From Ligula intestinalis (taxonomy: Eukaryota; Platyhelminthes; Cestoda; Diphyllobothriidea; Diphyllobothriidae), in contig JAYGXS010000004.1 of NCBI GenBank assembly GCA_036362985.1, positions 4,596,881 through 4,660,880 of the forward strand: 64,000 nt of DNA, written 5' to 3'. Under the pieces are notes generated by a model, which ran no database searches, had not been told where the DNA came from, and saw only the letters and a program-made list of their open reading frames with translations. The position numbers and the translations under genes were made by a program. Numbering within the stretch: the stretch's first letter is position 1; every line of letters starts with the position of its first letter. Positions 10,570-21,892 of this stretch are shown piece by piece.

Positions 10570-11810
10570 AATACATCCATATTTTCCCAAGGCAAATAAC
10601 GTTTTTATACTGAAAAACAGTATTCTGTATATGCAGTGGAGGTAAGCAGTCCCTTTAAAATATTCAGCTGGAACCTTATGCCTCCTTACCAACGCAGTGG
10701 TTGAGCCTTACTGTCCGCAGTTAAAGTCTTACTGGGACAAATTAATTTCAGACCGTGCTTTTTATTCATCTATTAACCATAATTATTTGAATTTAGTAGG
10801 CAGCAGTTGACAGACTCAATGAATTTGGCCGGTCGTCACAAAATTACGAAGACACTATGGACCTATCAACTACAATGAGGACTAATGTTCATGACATACA
10901 AGGTACAAATAGCTATCAGCAATAAAAAAATTTTACGAATACAGCTTGATTTTTTGCCTGCAATTTGGATCTTTGGTTAATGCGCTACGACGTCGTTTAA
11001 TTTATGGCATAAAACATTCACCGGCATCCAACATTACTCCATTTTCGAAGGAATGCTAATGACAGAACTTGGAATACATTTATCAGCAAGCAACCTGAAA
11101 CACGAAATATGTTCAGTCCAATTGAATTATTGTTACATGCAAATACAAAATAATATTAACCAGAATCGCATGCCCAGAACAGCGGAGTGAGAACAAAAAT
11201 AAATGTACCATTTCATTAAATATAGCCAGTGAATTTGGACAATAAGCAACTTCAAATGGAATGTGTACATCAAATGCCCTGAACAAAAGTAAGAAACAAA
11301 CAGTCCGCTTTACCAAACCAACGGTTTGAACCTCAGACTATATTTAAACTGCATTAAGATCACTTCACACAGTATACGCATGCCCAGTTACTGGTACGTT
11401 GTTAAACTGTATCCGGCAAATATTCTCCAACTATAATCGTTAAGTCATGAATGCAATCTGTGAACACGCAGAAATTGAATCGCAGATTATCAATTGACAT
11501 ATGAAGCAAGTTATGCGGGTGTGAGGGTATTTCAAATTGCAGGATATGCAACATAGTCTATGACTGAATTAAAATAAGGAGATTACATCGGGATTCCGGA
11601 GATGAGTGCTTCTTATGTTATATACTTTTCAAAAGCAAGGGGAGGATAACTGACTTGATACCCTTTGACGATAAGGACAGCTTAAAAGGAGACCCATATA
11701 TGAACTGCCATTTGGCGGTTTAAATGACATCAAGACTGCATATTTATATTTTACATTGAGCAAATCAGCCGAGCATTGGGTGAAGTCCCCCTTTTTTCCA
11801 GAAGTCACAC
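10570..11810. other. Non-coding stretch, nothing recognised
   Basis: AT-rich, with only short chance frames and no shared repeat found. Confidence 0.5.
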
Positions 11811-11812
11811 TT

Positions 11813-11992
11813 ATTTTTATACGCGCAACGTTCTTCAAACGCGGGAAATAAATAACACTGGACATTTTTTGGCAAAATTCGTGCATCGCTGCAACTCATA
11901 TACCCCGAAGTCCAGCACTTTTCATACGAAAACATTGGTTAAAGGGTTTTATTTTGGTGGCAAAATAGCATAGACAAGGAATAAAAGTTTAA
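11813..11992 (+). repeat. Direct repeat unit with MITE-M1 fragment, copy 1
   Basis: About 180 bases match 13063-13240 in the same orientation (shared CGCAAC-TTCTTCAAACGCG, then CCAGCACTT, CGAAAACA, GGAATAAAA). The second half (from about 11890) matches the 5' end of the roughly 540-bp MITE family at 19,621, 40,381 and 53,672. Confidence 0.6.
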
Positions 11993-13062
11993 GAAACCTG
12001 AGTAAACTGCTAAAAAATAATATAGTAAAATAATATGTTCGCCGCCATTTCCGAAAAAGAGGCTCCATGTAAGTAAGCGTAAGCAACATTTCTATATTGC
12101 AGCAAATTCTAGAAACGCACAATATGATAATCCGTGTTTTTCTTCAATAAGTAAAATTATAATAGAGCTAATGAAAATCTGCATTTATAAATCATCAACA
12201 TTTGTGAATGCACAAGCATCACATCCATATAGCAATTACTAAAATAAATTCAACTGCGTATCCAAATTGTCCATACAATCAAGTTTCTAACGACCATTTT
12301 CGTAGTGCAGCATGCGTGAGATATGTGTTTATGAGGTGTGCTGCCTAAACGATTGTTGCCATGTTGAAAATGTATATTTTGATAACCATTTAAATCCCTG
12401 TTTATATCACTGCAATTTTTGTCAAACGAGATATTAAAACATATATTGAGATTTTTGTTTCATGACCGCTGTTTCAAAGGCATCCAGGAAACCCATTGAG
12501 AAGATGGCGCCTTTATAGCTGGGACACTTCTTTTATGTGCCTAACTTTTGGAGATCCATCGCAGTTTCATCAACAAGGAACTAAGCTTATGGCACATATT
12601 TCGTTATCAAATGAAATGTTTGATAATTTCTTACACATGCTGAGGTGTCTCGCATAACCGTTTTGACTACATATTTTATGCAATTGATTCACGTGCAATG
12701 GATCTAACAATGAAGAATATAAAACCATAAATGTTTACACAAATGTGGTATGCATATGTCGTTACAAATAACTTGAAACAGAACGGTGCCTCCACTTTAA
12801 CATTTATTGATCTACAGTTAAGTCACCCTGTGCTATTTAAGAATTAATAGCACCATGAATTTACATCGAAAGGAAAAATTCCTGGCGTAAGATCCCTCGA
12901 CCAAAAAGAGAAGGAAGAGATCCTGGGAAAAGACGCCAAAGAAGCTGGACATGTCACGGACAAAATGACACATCAGCAGACAGACTTTCTACTAATATTG
13001 TCATGTGAGCCCTTCGGACGTTGATAAGATGAAGCTCCCCACCTTAGCTGGCGACACACCCG
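11993..13062. other. Non-coding stretch between two direct repeats
   Basis: AT-rich; no frame or repeat recognised. Confidence 0.45.
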
Positions 13063-13240
13063 TTCTTATGCGCGCAACTTTCTTCAAACGCGCAGACTAA
13101 TTGACAATGGATATTGCTTTCAGCAAAAAATATGCACCCTCCTGTACCCATAGACCCAGCACTTCATCATACCGAAACAGAAGTTATAGTTTTTTTGGGG
13201 TAGGAAAATAAGATAGGCAGGGAATAAAATTTGTAGAAGT
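13063..13240 (+). repeat. Direct repeat unit with MITE-M1 fragment, copy 2
   Basis: Counterpart of 11813-11992, about 1.25 kb apart, similar but clearly diverged. It ends with the GATAGGCAGGGAATAAAAT stretch typical of the M1 MITE 5' portion. Confidence 0.6.
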
Positions 13241-13759
13241 AAGTTAAGTCAAAGGTGTTCCCCACGACCACTGTAATCACAATATAATTCAGTTATCAAA
13301 AGAGTGTCGACATTTCCCAAATAACTTAGCCATATATTTTCAGTCTATCTCTCAAATGGTTACTTTCCTGTTACTTGGAAGGCATCCATTAATCTTCCAG
13401 TCTTTAAATTAGGATCTCTTTCAGAGATAAATAACTACCACGGTGTTCATAAAACCCCGGCCCTTCTGGAGAAGATAATTATTAATCAAAATCTTGACTT
13501 TGCCTAAAACTAAGCTTTTCAGGGACCCGCAGCATGGTTTTCTACCCGAAGATCAAGCAAGACGAGTCACTTAGCTTTTCGTAACCACGTAACGTCCCTC
13601 CGTCACTAGCAGGAATCCGTGGTTTTTATCTACAGGGTGCCACACGAAAAACCCTAAATTTTTGATAATGTTTATACTGTTATAAAAATAAAAATTATTG
13701 ATTACAATTATAACTAACAACTTTATTGTGTAAATAACAAACTGTTACCTAATAACAAG

Positions 13760-14461
13760 TTACAGATACCGCTCAAAATGCTGTCCATTAACTGCAGAAA
13801 AGCGACGTAAGCGATCCATCCAGCTCTGAGCTGCTCGACGAATGACATCAAGAGGGATGTTGTTCCATGTGTCCATCAACACATGTTTTATTGACTCAAT
13901 ATCAGTGATTCCTATTCTTCGTCTCTGAACCTCCTGTAAGAGTACACTCCAAATGCAAAAGTCCATTACATTCAGGTCAGGGCTCTTGGATGGCCATTGC
14001 TGGGGTGTGATGAAATCTGGAGTGTTAACTCGGAGCCAGGCGACAGTGTCATTGGCAGTGTGTGTCTTTGCACCATCTTGCTGCCACGTCCAGGGTTCTC
14101 CCTGCATTACTTGATCAATATCTGTAAACATCTGCGGGCACATCTCCTCTCTGTTAACAACTTGATTTACAGTTTTTTTCGTGCTCCGACTCGGTGCAAC
14201 ACCCTCCTGCCCAGCAGCATCTCCATCAATAAAATATAGGTCTGTTTTGCCTTGCCAGGAAACAGCACCGTAGCACATGATAGATTTTTGCTGCTTGTCT
14301 ATCTCCACCAGCAAATCTTCATCAGGAATATCAGTTTTGACTTCCACTGCACGATATATGCGTTCATTTTGCCGATTCAGTGGTGCAGACAAGCAGAATG
14401 ATAATTCATCTGAGAACCACACTTGTTTCCATTTTTCTCCTTCACCGAAGCGCTGAAGCAT
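13760..14461 (-). pseudogene. Mariner-type DDE transposase, catalytic C-terminal part
   Basis: An open stretch of 233 codons holds the whole catalytic domain. It contains FSDE (D18), WTWQQDGAKTHTA (D129) and WPSKSPDLNVMD (D167). The spacing of 37 residues between the second and third acids is a DD37D signature, as in the maT-like branch of the mariner superfamily. All three acids are intact. The DNA-binding N-terminal half should lie at 14462-14900; there the minus-strand reading gives VRKPGSGTSCRHDSPTRR-like and LSSQREIRKELGLQNPI-like segments interrupted by stops. The gene is therefore probably inactive, unless the assembly gap hides an intact version. Confidence 0.8.
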
Positions 14462-14808
14462 GGCATCACACTTTGTCTTTCGAGCTTGCTGGTGTGCTTC
14501 AGTTAAAACATGGCATTGAATACGTCGAAAACATTTTAAATTGGATTTTGCAATCCCAGTTCTTTACGAATTTCACGTTGACTTGAAAGTCTTCTGTGAT
14601 GATCTGGTGGAGTTACGGCAAGTTCCAAGACTGCTCGCCTTGTTGGGGAATCGTGCCTGCAAGAAGTGCCACTACCAGGCTTACGCACCTTTGCTACAGG
14701 TTATCCACCTTGTTTGAATGCAGCCGCGACACCTCTAAACTGGTCAGTTGTAATGGCACCAAAAAATTTAGGCAAAAATGTTCCGAAATTTCTGCAACCC
14801 CCATGTTG

Positions 14809-14912
14809 GATGTTCTTTCCGGAATAGGACGATGACCTCGTGCTGGAAATTGCTTNNNNNNNNNNGATGTTCTTTCCGGAATAGGACGATGACCTCGTGC
14901 TGGAAATTGCTT
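14809..14912. other. Assembly gap with identical 47-bp flanks
   Basis: Ten Ns (14856-14865) lie between two identical 47-bp copies (14809-14855 and 14866-14912, both beginning GATGTTCTTTCCGG and ending GAAATTGCTT). This is the pattern of overlapping contig ends joined by a nominal gap, so the true sequence probably has one copy. Confidence 0.85.
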
Positions 14913-15516
14913 AGCTGTGGCATGGGTCTACACGTCTTTCCAGAATATTCCTGGCATATGGTGCGCAGGTGGGCATTTTAGAACCTTCTCCTCTGCGACC
15001 ACCACCCACGTTGTGTGGGTGCTCCTCACCACTGAGCGGAACATGGCGTGGGCGACATGAATGCGGATGCGAACCAACGGGGGCGGCTTCACTTCGGATG
15101 TGGCCCGCCATCGATCGTGACAGCATGGGCGGTCCGGCCGCCGTAACAATCACAAACTTAGGGGTTTTTTGTGGGGCATCCTGTAGAACACCATTCTGAT
15201 TAACCAAACCGAGGCGGGGGAAACGCCCATATCTAGCGAGACTCTGGCTCACTAAGTTGGGGGCAATCACTGGGTGGACGTCGACCAGGCATTCCGACGC
15301 ATTAATAAAGTGCCGACGAAACATTCCAAGTTTCTGTGTCAGTGAATACTTTCGACGGCAGAGTTAGTTAACATATGACGATTTAACTTGCTCTGGTGCA
15401 CACTGAAGGCGTTTATATAGGGACTAAGGCTCATTTAGCGGAAGAATAAGTCAGCATGTATCTTCACACCTCCTATCCCGTCGCGTTACATCGTCGACAC
15501 AGTGGCATGAACCAAC

Positions 15517-15665
15517 TGTCGGATGCCATCCTCTCCCCCATTCCCCCTTTCTGAGCCCCTGGTACGACTAGAATCTGACCTCGTGATCTCTGAGCCCCCC
15601 TCTCCCTTACTTACTGTTGATTGGTCGATTAAGCTTTTGTCACTCTACTCCTCCTTATGTTATTT
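15517..15665 (+). repeat. C/T-rich dispersed repeat R4, copy 1
   Basis: Shares CTAGAATCTGACC, a CCCCCCTCTCCC tract, TGATTGGTCGATTAAGCTTTTG and a following ACTCTACTCC with 26130-26300 (plus). Part of it is inverted at 25615-25760. Confidence 0.5.
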
Positions 15666-15667
15666 TA

Positions 15668-15918
15668 GTTAGGAAGAAATATATGCGATCGCTGGAACAA
15701 GACATTTGCCTGACGTTTTGAAGTCTATCCTGGATTCTTCATCATAGGCATTATCATAAATGGTAGCATAAACGGGTAATTCATGCACAGGGAGTGGCAT
15801 AATGATACTGCACACTTATTACAATTAAGGACTCCCCTATCGAAGATAATTGTCCGCTTGTCCGCCAACTGCGCGATAAATGGCGTGCGAGCCATGACCT
15901 GCTGAACCTTCTTCATGG
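15668..15918 (-). mobile_element. PLE family A 3' tail, inverted, abutting a plus-strand PLE
   Basis: The minus strand reads the C-terminal KKVQQVMARTP-like end, then tail sequence, then ATGATGA, 19 nt, AAAAC and GTCAGGCAAAT, the degenerate hammerhead-like tail. It ends within a few bases of the RT fragment that begins on the plus strand at about 15922. Confidence 0.65.
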
Positions 15919-16135
15919 TCTGGTTTGTGGATGATACCTTTATTCGTATTCACAAGGTATCAGGTGCTCACTTCCAAAGAATGTCTCAACAGCATCTTCC
16001 CACACATAAGAGTTATGCTGAAGGAGGAAGAAAACACGCATCTAGCCTTCCTTGATATCCTCCCTCGTCTGCCACAACGATTGTGGTGGCCTAAACACCA
16101 AAGTGTTCAGGAAAGGGACAAACATGATGCAAGTA

Positions 16136-17309
16136 CAGTGGAGTCCGGTTAATGTGGACACCTCCGTTCCAGGCCAACTATCCATATTAACCGGTTGTCC
16201 ACATTAAGCGAACTGACCCCAAAACAGTCGTTTCTACGTATAAAAAACAGAATTTTGCATCTGAATGAAGTTTTTTTGAAAGAACATGCTCAGTTTTGAT
16301 TGCTTTGATGGAAACATTTCTCTTAAAGCTCCCCTAAAGTTCTTTATCACAGTGTCAAAATTTTCCACATCAAAACCTTGTTGTCGATGCCCCGTTTCGA
16401 GTTCGGCCAATGCCGCCCTCATTTCTTTTGATGAGACTGGGGGCTCGACTTCTTCGTCTTCCTCTTCAGACTCGTCTTGCTGCTCGTCTGGTACCTTTTC
16501 GGCATCTGCAACTGCTTCGGCGAGTTCACTTGTCACCTCCTCCAGTGTTGCCTCCTCGTCGATTGAAACCCTTTCTAGAAAACTCTCGATCCTGTCCTCT
16601 GTCACGTCTTCTGGGATCGGAATCGCGGCTTCCTTCTCTGCAACTTCCTCTTCAGTGGTGACGAAGCCCCCTTTCCTCCATCAATTTACGATTTTCTCCG
16701 ACTTCACCTTTTACACGATGTGCTCAACATCTCCATGGCCTGAAGAACGTCAATCTTCTTCACAACATTGTGAGCCAAACGCATGCCAGTCTCATCGTCT
16801 TCCACTAGGTCTTGGATAATCTGCAAAATCTCTCACTGGATCGCGGTCCGAAAGAAGGCTTTAAGACATCGAATTATGCCCTGATCACAGGGTTGCAGAA
16901 CTGAAGTTGTGTTGGGTGGCGAAAATCGAAGTGTGATGTTCTTCAGTCCTTCGACTCGAGTGTGGGCACTGCAGTTATCTGCCAGTCAAAAGCATTTCAC
17001 TTTCTCGTGATCAGCCTCCACACGTACACAACCACAGGCAAACCAACAGAAAAGCTTTGTGTACTGTTCATCTGAAGCAAAACTTTCAGATTAGAACGCG
17101 GGAATTCCCCGCCGCGGGCGATTTGGACTGGATTTTTGACAAAATCTGTGCGTCGACCGACCGGTTGACAGCTTGGTGCTGTCCACATTAAGCGGTGGCT
17201 GTCCAGATTAACCGGAGGATTTTATTATGGAGAAATTCAGTTCCTGGCCAACTGTCCACATTAAGTGGTTGTCCACATTAACCGTGTCCACATTAACCGG
17301 ACTCCACTG
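16136..17309 (-). mobile_element. Pogo/Tigger-type DNA transposon, internally deleted
   Basis: 1,174 bp with 26-bp perfect terminal inverted repeats (CAGTGGAGTCCGGTTAATGT and onward; mirrored at 17284-17309) and flanking TA duplications (16134-16135, 17310-17311). The subterminal motif GTCCACATTAA recurs near 16197, 17178, 17258 and 17270, possibly transposase binding sites. Removing the element and one TA brings the host PLE frame back together (QVLNYNSNH), which confirms the boundaries. Confidence 0.9.
16234..17010 (-). pseudogene. Tigger/pogo transposase, C-terminal half, broken
   Basis: The minus strand reads the end of the DDE domain of a CENP-B-like Tigger transposase: ADNCSAH (second catalytic acid), LRFSPPNTTSVLQPCDQGII (third acid), KAFFRTAIQ followed by a stop, EILQIIQDLVEDDETGMRLA and KKIDVLQAMEM. 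A frame change and a 123-codon acidic tail end near 16234. The tail (VPDEQQDESEEEDEEVE) and ALAELETGHRQQGFDVENFD are as usual for the family C-terminus. The helix-turn-helix N-terminal part and first catalytic acid are missing, deleted between the 5' TIR and about 17010. Not functional. Confidence 0.85.
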
Positions 17310-18201
17310 TACTAAACTACAACAGCAACCACCCAATCAGCCACAGACGCGGTTATGTTAAGCCGCTTTATCGGTGTGTTGAGACGCACCGCAGTGAACC
17401 AGAAGACAAAGTCACCGCGTGTTCGGCGAAAATGGCTACCCATGCAACGTCGTCAACTAGTGCATGCGCAAACGAGACGGGCAAGAAAATCATCCCGACA
17501 CCAAATTTGGCGATTGATCCCATACTTTAAAAATGTATGGGACCCGTCGGCCGCCTTCTCACACCACTTGGAGAGGGAGCGGCACAGAGGCCGGAGGCAA
17601 GCGTACGGAGGCAGTTAATGAACCCAAGACCCACTACCACGGCAGGAAACATAAAGCGTTGTCCACAGAATCTGCTGCTGTTGCGAACAAAGCAACTACG
17701 TCGGAAACACTGCAAGGCATTTAGGACGTCAATTGCCGGAAACGCGGCAGCAGTGCGACACCAATTCTCGAGTTGCGGCTCATAAGGCGAGACCCGGCCG
17801 CATATCCAAATTTTTTGTGGCAGAAATTCTCGCAAGAGATGACAAGCATGTTAGTTGCGAATAGTTTGAGTTATGGTTCACGTCCCTCCCAGTCTATAAA
17901 CACGTACAACGACCTTCCCAACCAATATATGGCGCTCAATTTCAAGTTGGCCAAAGCAAGTTACCACTTGTGGAATCCACAGGACAATGCGTCATCTATC
18001 GCCAATGTCGGCGACCAGATGGCCGAGCAATCATCGCTTCCAATTTCACCACATCTGCTGAAGAAAGTGCAGCCCATCACGTTCCGCACGTCAGCGCACA
18101 AGTGGAGTCAGGTATGCAGTACCATAGTAACTGTATCCTATGAATACTTCAACTCTCTGTGCATTAATTAGTAACTGCTGCTTCTGTTTATGCAACATTT
18201 T

Positions 18202-18232
18202 CTGAGGAAGAATCCGCAACGGGCTTCGAAAC
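18202..18232 (+). ncRNA. Hammerhead-ribozyme-like core in PLE tail
   Basis: CTGAGGA, 19 nt, GAAAC followed by GTCAG. The same spacing is seen in the other tails. Pairing in stem II is weakened (GAATCC against GGGCTTC). Activity unknown. Confidence 0.4.
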
Positions 18233-18911
18233 GTCAGACAAATAAAAGATTTGTAATTTTCTTAATTACTTCCTGGGACTTCCACTTTCGCTTGTATCGG
18301 CCATTCTTCTAATGGGTTGATGATTATGAATAATCCGAAGCCTACGTTCGTAAATTTTGAAGGATTGAATGCTTTCCTACTTATCACCATTGGATTTAAA
18401 CAAAATATTCGACTTGATACTGTAACGTTGAGTGACATGCTGGGTAAACGAACACCCATTTGTAAATTAGCGATCAGCTGGGATTAACGACAAGATCATG
18501 GGCCAAAGAGACCGCGAACATCAAACGGAATAGCAGGGTGAGAGATAATAGATAGGGAACGAATTGGCTGGACACGCGTTTTGCGCCACTCGACACACCC
18601 GCATAAAAGGCTTGGACATCCGGTTGGGCTTCGTTCTGTTCGGCAGGGGGTTTGTTGGGGGCTTCCCTAAAAATAACAGAAGGGATACGTGCAAAGTTTC
18701 AGAAAACTGTTGCATCGTTACAATACAAAACATACTGCCGACCTATAAAGATGCTTCTCTCCGCAGACAAATCCCAACAGAATTGAAATTATAGGCGTAG
18801 AACAGTTCGGCTCTTTTCTAATCAGTTTAAAAGGTTAAAAATGCCGTTTTTTAGAACAAACGAAAATGATGTGTTACTAGTAAGTTGACTTATGATGCAT
18901 GGCAACAGCAA

Positions 18912-19215
18912 TTTAGGTTGTGCACCTCAATAACCCCTGGTTCTAGCAGCTTATCCTACTGAAACGGTAGTTATAGGGATTCCATGGGTCAGTAATAAAG
19001 GTAGAGAGTGGAATATATGTTAATAAATGCTACATGCATTTTAGTTAATTGTACTTGAAAGTGTTGTTGATTTATATTTGTAGATTTTCCATATCTGCAT
19101 TATTGTTTAACGTATTGCAGAAAAACCCGAATATGAAAGAGAGTATTTTCTAAATTTCCTGAAAACAATAGAAGTTGCTTACATATCGAGCATAGAAAGA
19201 AACGGCTTTGATAAC
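18912..19215 (+). repeat. MITE-M1, 5' part only
   Basis: Matches the first half of the elements at 19621 and 53672 (TTGTGCACCTC, CTACTGAAACGGTAGTTATAGG, TTGTTGATTTATAT-TGTAGATTTTCC, GTTTAACGTATTGCAGAAAAA). It then diverges, with no right end. Confidence 0.6.
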
Positions 19216-19344
19216 AGGGAGAGTTGGTTGTTCCCCAGTTTGCCTATGAAGACACCAGATAGAAGAGGTGGAAGGAATTAGCCCATCGCTATACCATCGA
19301 TTCGGCAGTAAAATTGACTGTCCAAGCTAAATTGCAGCGAGCGA

Positions 19345-19430
19345 GTACGCGAAGCAGCTCATTAACTGTGCCGTAGGCTTCAATTCCAGTAACTATAAGG
19401 GCCTAGGGTTGAATCCCGATGGGACGCATG
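19345..19430 (+). repeat. tRNA-like SINE head
   Basis: A B-box-like GGGTTGAATCCCG follows an A-box-like GCAGCTCATTAACTGTGCC at plausible spacing. No clean cloverleaf. It may belong to the tRNA-derived repeats seen elsewhere in the window. Confidence 0.35.
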
Positions 19431-19620
19431 CCTGCAGTTGGGTATACCTGGCTGGCGACAACTGATCCGTTAGAAAGGGCTACCTCAGTGTACCTAGTCT
19501 TTCTCAGCAAGTCCTCTCGCACCTAGCCTTATCCAACCCAAACTGAAGCCCCTATCTGACGAACAGCAGTATGCGCTAAATATCTTAAATCCTGCAGGTA
19601 CGCTGTATGGCCAAAATAGT

Positions 19621-20169
19621 TTAAGTAGTGCACCTCGTACATCCTTAATCCCAGCACTTTGCCCATGGAAACGGTGTTTATAGCAGTTTTGGGGTTGGGA
19701 ATTGGGATAGGCAATGGAATGTACTTTAGTAACGGCTTCACATATTTTTATTTTATTGAACCTAGAAGTGTTGTTGATTTATATCTGAAGATTTTCCTGA
19801 TCTATATAATCTTTTAATGTGTTGCAGAAAAAGCAAATTGTCAAAATGCAGGTCTCGTGAAATTCCTGAAAAAAAGAAATAATGGTTAGGAGTAAGTGCA
19901 CTTCAAGTTACCGGAGATCCAACCTACCGTTCTGGAGTAAGCCTGGTAAAGTCCGCGGCGCGAAGCGTCGCACACGCTATCAATTCTCATGTTGAACAAT
20001 TTTTACACAGCAGTCGTGGAAACAACTTCAACCCAATTTTTCCACTTTCCACTTTTACGAATTTCTTTTGCTGTCTATCATAATTTCTTCACCCTCCAAA
20101 CCCCCTTTTTACGACCGTTTCCGTAGGAGAAAATTCGGTGACAATGGGTATATGAGATGAACTACTTAA
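19621..20169 (+). mobile_element. MITE-M1, complete copy
   Basis: 549 bp. The ends TTAAGTAGTGCACCTCGTAC and (inverted) TTAAGTAGTTCATCTCATAT form imperfect terminal repeats. If TTAA is the target duplication, this suggests a piggyBac-type mobiliser. The interior contains GGTTAGGAG and a GTCCGCGGCGCGAAGCGTCG block kept in the other copies (40381, 53672). No coding capacity. Confidence 0.7.
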
Positions 20170-20800
20170 GTTACCTATGCCCACTGAAGAAACTGCGGCT
20201 CATCCTTTCATCTCAGTTTCGACAGAAATGGCAAATGCTACCGTCACTAGACGTGAGATGCCATGGCCAGATCGGCCTACACTGAATCTCTCACCAAAAG
20301 CTAATTTTTGGCCAGTTAATTTCGGCGGAAGTCCACATGTAATGAGTACGTATTCCCACGAATTAACCTCTACCCTTTGCATTAGCGCATCAGTAACTGG
20401 TGCGCAGACTCACTTTCAAAAACATCGACACCAATTCAATTCAACGAAACGTATGTGCGTATGATACATGTATACTGTGATACAAAAACTGTAAAAATGC
20501 AAGATTAAATACAGCAAGCTACCCATGCAAGCTACCTAAATTTGCGAAAGGGTGATAATAATTCGCAAACTGGCCTTGAGGCATGTACGAAAACCTATAA
20601 ATAATAGCGGAAAACCTTAGGGGGATTTATTACTGAAAATAAATATTAAAAGAACTAGTTATTTAGTAAGAAATATAAAATTTTCCTAATAATCTTCAAG
20701 TTCTGAAAAATTAGAAATAGAAATAAATTTTAATAAAAATAAATGAATTAATTAATAAATTGATATAAATTTTTAATATAACTAGATTGACCCTATCGTT

Positions 20801-20924
20801 AAAAATTCGGTTGCCTCATTGGGACTCGAACCCACATGAGTAAGGGAAGGCTAGAGCGTCGGCTGTATTTAAGTTTTCCCCTTGACAGAGCGGGTCCGAA
20901 TCCAACTGAGGCAGCCGAATTTTT
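20801..20924. repeat. Divergent tRNA-like pair (fold-back)
   Basis: The left arm 20801-20834 (minus-strand B box GGGTTCGAGTCCC) and right arm 20889-20924 (plus-strand GGGTCCGAATCC) are inverted matches with about six differences over 34 bases, including AAAAATTCGG and GCCTCA beyond the B box. A spacer of about 54 bases separates them. Confidence 0.65.
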
Positions 20925-20929
20925 CTGAC

Positions 20930-21890
20930 TCCGATCTTAAGTTGTGAATTCAAGAGGAGTGGCTGAATAAACATTGAGAATTCGCAAAAATTAATCCTCT
21001 GTCTGTTTTGTTTCAAAATTACGCAAAATGGAGCATTTTGCTGTACAAAAATATGGATACTGCTACCTGCTTTAGATTTAGTCAAGTTTATTTTAACCTT
21101 AATCGTCGCGATTATATATATGCAGTGTAGGTTACGCATCCCAAATCGTTGATGGGTAAAACAAAATGCATTGAATACTTTTTTACTGCGATTGGGGATG
21201 AAAAGCTTGAGACAATGGCCTAAAATTATTGTTACAACTGCTAAACCATGCTATTCCTTAAAGTTGGCTTCATCTGATTCCCGATAAAAGTGAGACATTG
21301 GCCTGATACTGAAGAGGATTTATTTTAAATTTTTCTGGCATATATTGGGTTTCCTTCCATAGCCTAACAGACATAAATACAACGCATTTTTCTATTATAC
21401 TTAATGACGTGGGAAATTAATTCAAAATCAGGCTACCTCCGATGTCTGCTAAATTTATACCTATTACCTTCAATAAACTGAACTTAAGAGGCAGTTTTAT
21501 TTGCTAAAAGACTTATTCTGGAGTAAGTCCACTCATTTGATCAATGTATGGTGTCCAACTATGTGCTGAAGTACCAAGCCCAATTTCTTCATGGCTTTTG
21601 AGTGAATTCCCAGCTATACGGCACAAAAGGTTTTGACATAGATGTCCACATAAAGGAAACGAAATTGTCCCACAAAATCTTAAACCGAAGGAACAAACTT
21701 TCGCAATAATTACTTCGGAAACAGCATCTCGGCTTCCTGGCGATGGCCGTGAGCCAGTGAGTGAAACAACAGCAAAAGGAGCAAACAGCGAAATAAAATT
21801 CAGTGCGTATTCTTTGGAAAGTATAAACGGATAGAATGCAAGGATTGCAACGGAAATGCCAAGCATTCCTACTCACCAACGAGTCGGCTG
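20930..21890. other. Non-coding stretch, nothing recognised
   Basis: A minus-strand frame at 21513-21866 (117 codons, hydrophobic start) has no family signature and is probably chance. Confidence 0.4.
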
Positions 21891-21892
21891 GT

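Larger units (their letters stand above)
13633..15183 (-). mobile_element. Mariner-type DNA transposon, near full length but decayed
   Basis: The left end CAGGGTGCCACACGAAAAAC and the right end, read on the opposite strand as CAGGATGCCCCACAAAAAAC, are matching imperfect terminal inverted repeats that continue for about 40 bp. Each is bordered by TA (13631-13632 and 15184-15185), the Tc1/mariner target duplication. The element is about 1.55 kb including a 10-N gap and carries a minus-strand transposase. Its N-terminal part is broken by stops and a probable assembly duplication. Confidence 0.8.
15922..18290 (+). mobile_element. Penelope-like element (RT to GIY-YIG and tail), split by a Tigger insertion
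   Basis: The fragment begins inside the reverse transcriptase palm with FVDDTF (the YVDD-type catalytic box), followed by LNSIFPHIRVMLKEEENTHL and AFLDIL. After the insertion at 16136-17309 it resumes with VLNYNSNHP, ISHRRGYVKPLYRCVETH, then a linker (VGRLLTPLGEGAAQRP, RQLMNPRP) and degenerate GIY-YIG remains to about 17950 (SQSINTYNDLPNQYMALN), a tail region (FKLAKASYHLWNPQ) and the 3' end with a hammerhead-like core at 18202-18232. Frames shift several times, so it is inactive. It is the longest PLE copy in the window. Confidence 0.8.

Noticed and set aside
14911..15324. 137-codon minus-strand frame that looks like a conserved protein
   Set aside because: It crosses the mariner terminal inverted repeat (reads VLQDAPQKTPKFVIVT from the TIR) and the gap-adjacent duplication. 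Any similarity would come from transposon ends, not a gene.
16286..16819. 177-codon Ser-rich plus-strand frame
   Set aside because: It is the antisense of the acidic tail and DDE region of the Tigger transposase.
21513..21866. 117-codon hydrophobic minus-strand frame
   Set aside because: No conserved family pattern; overlapping frames on the same strand are equally open.
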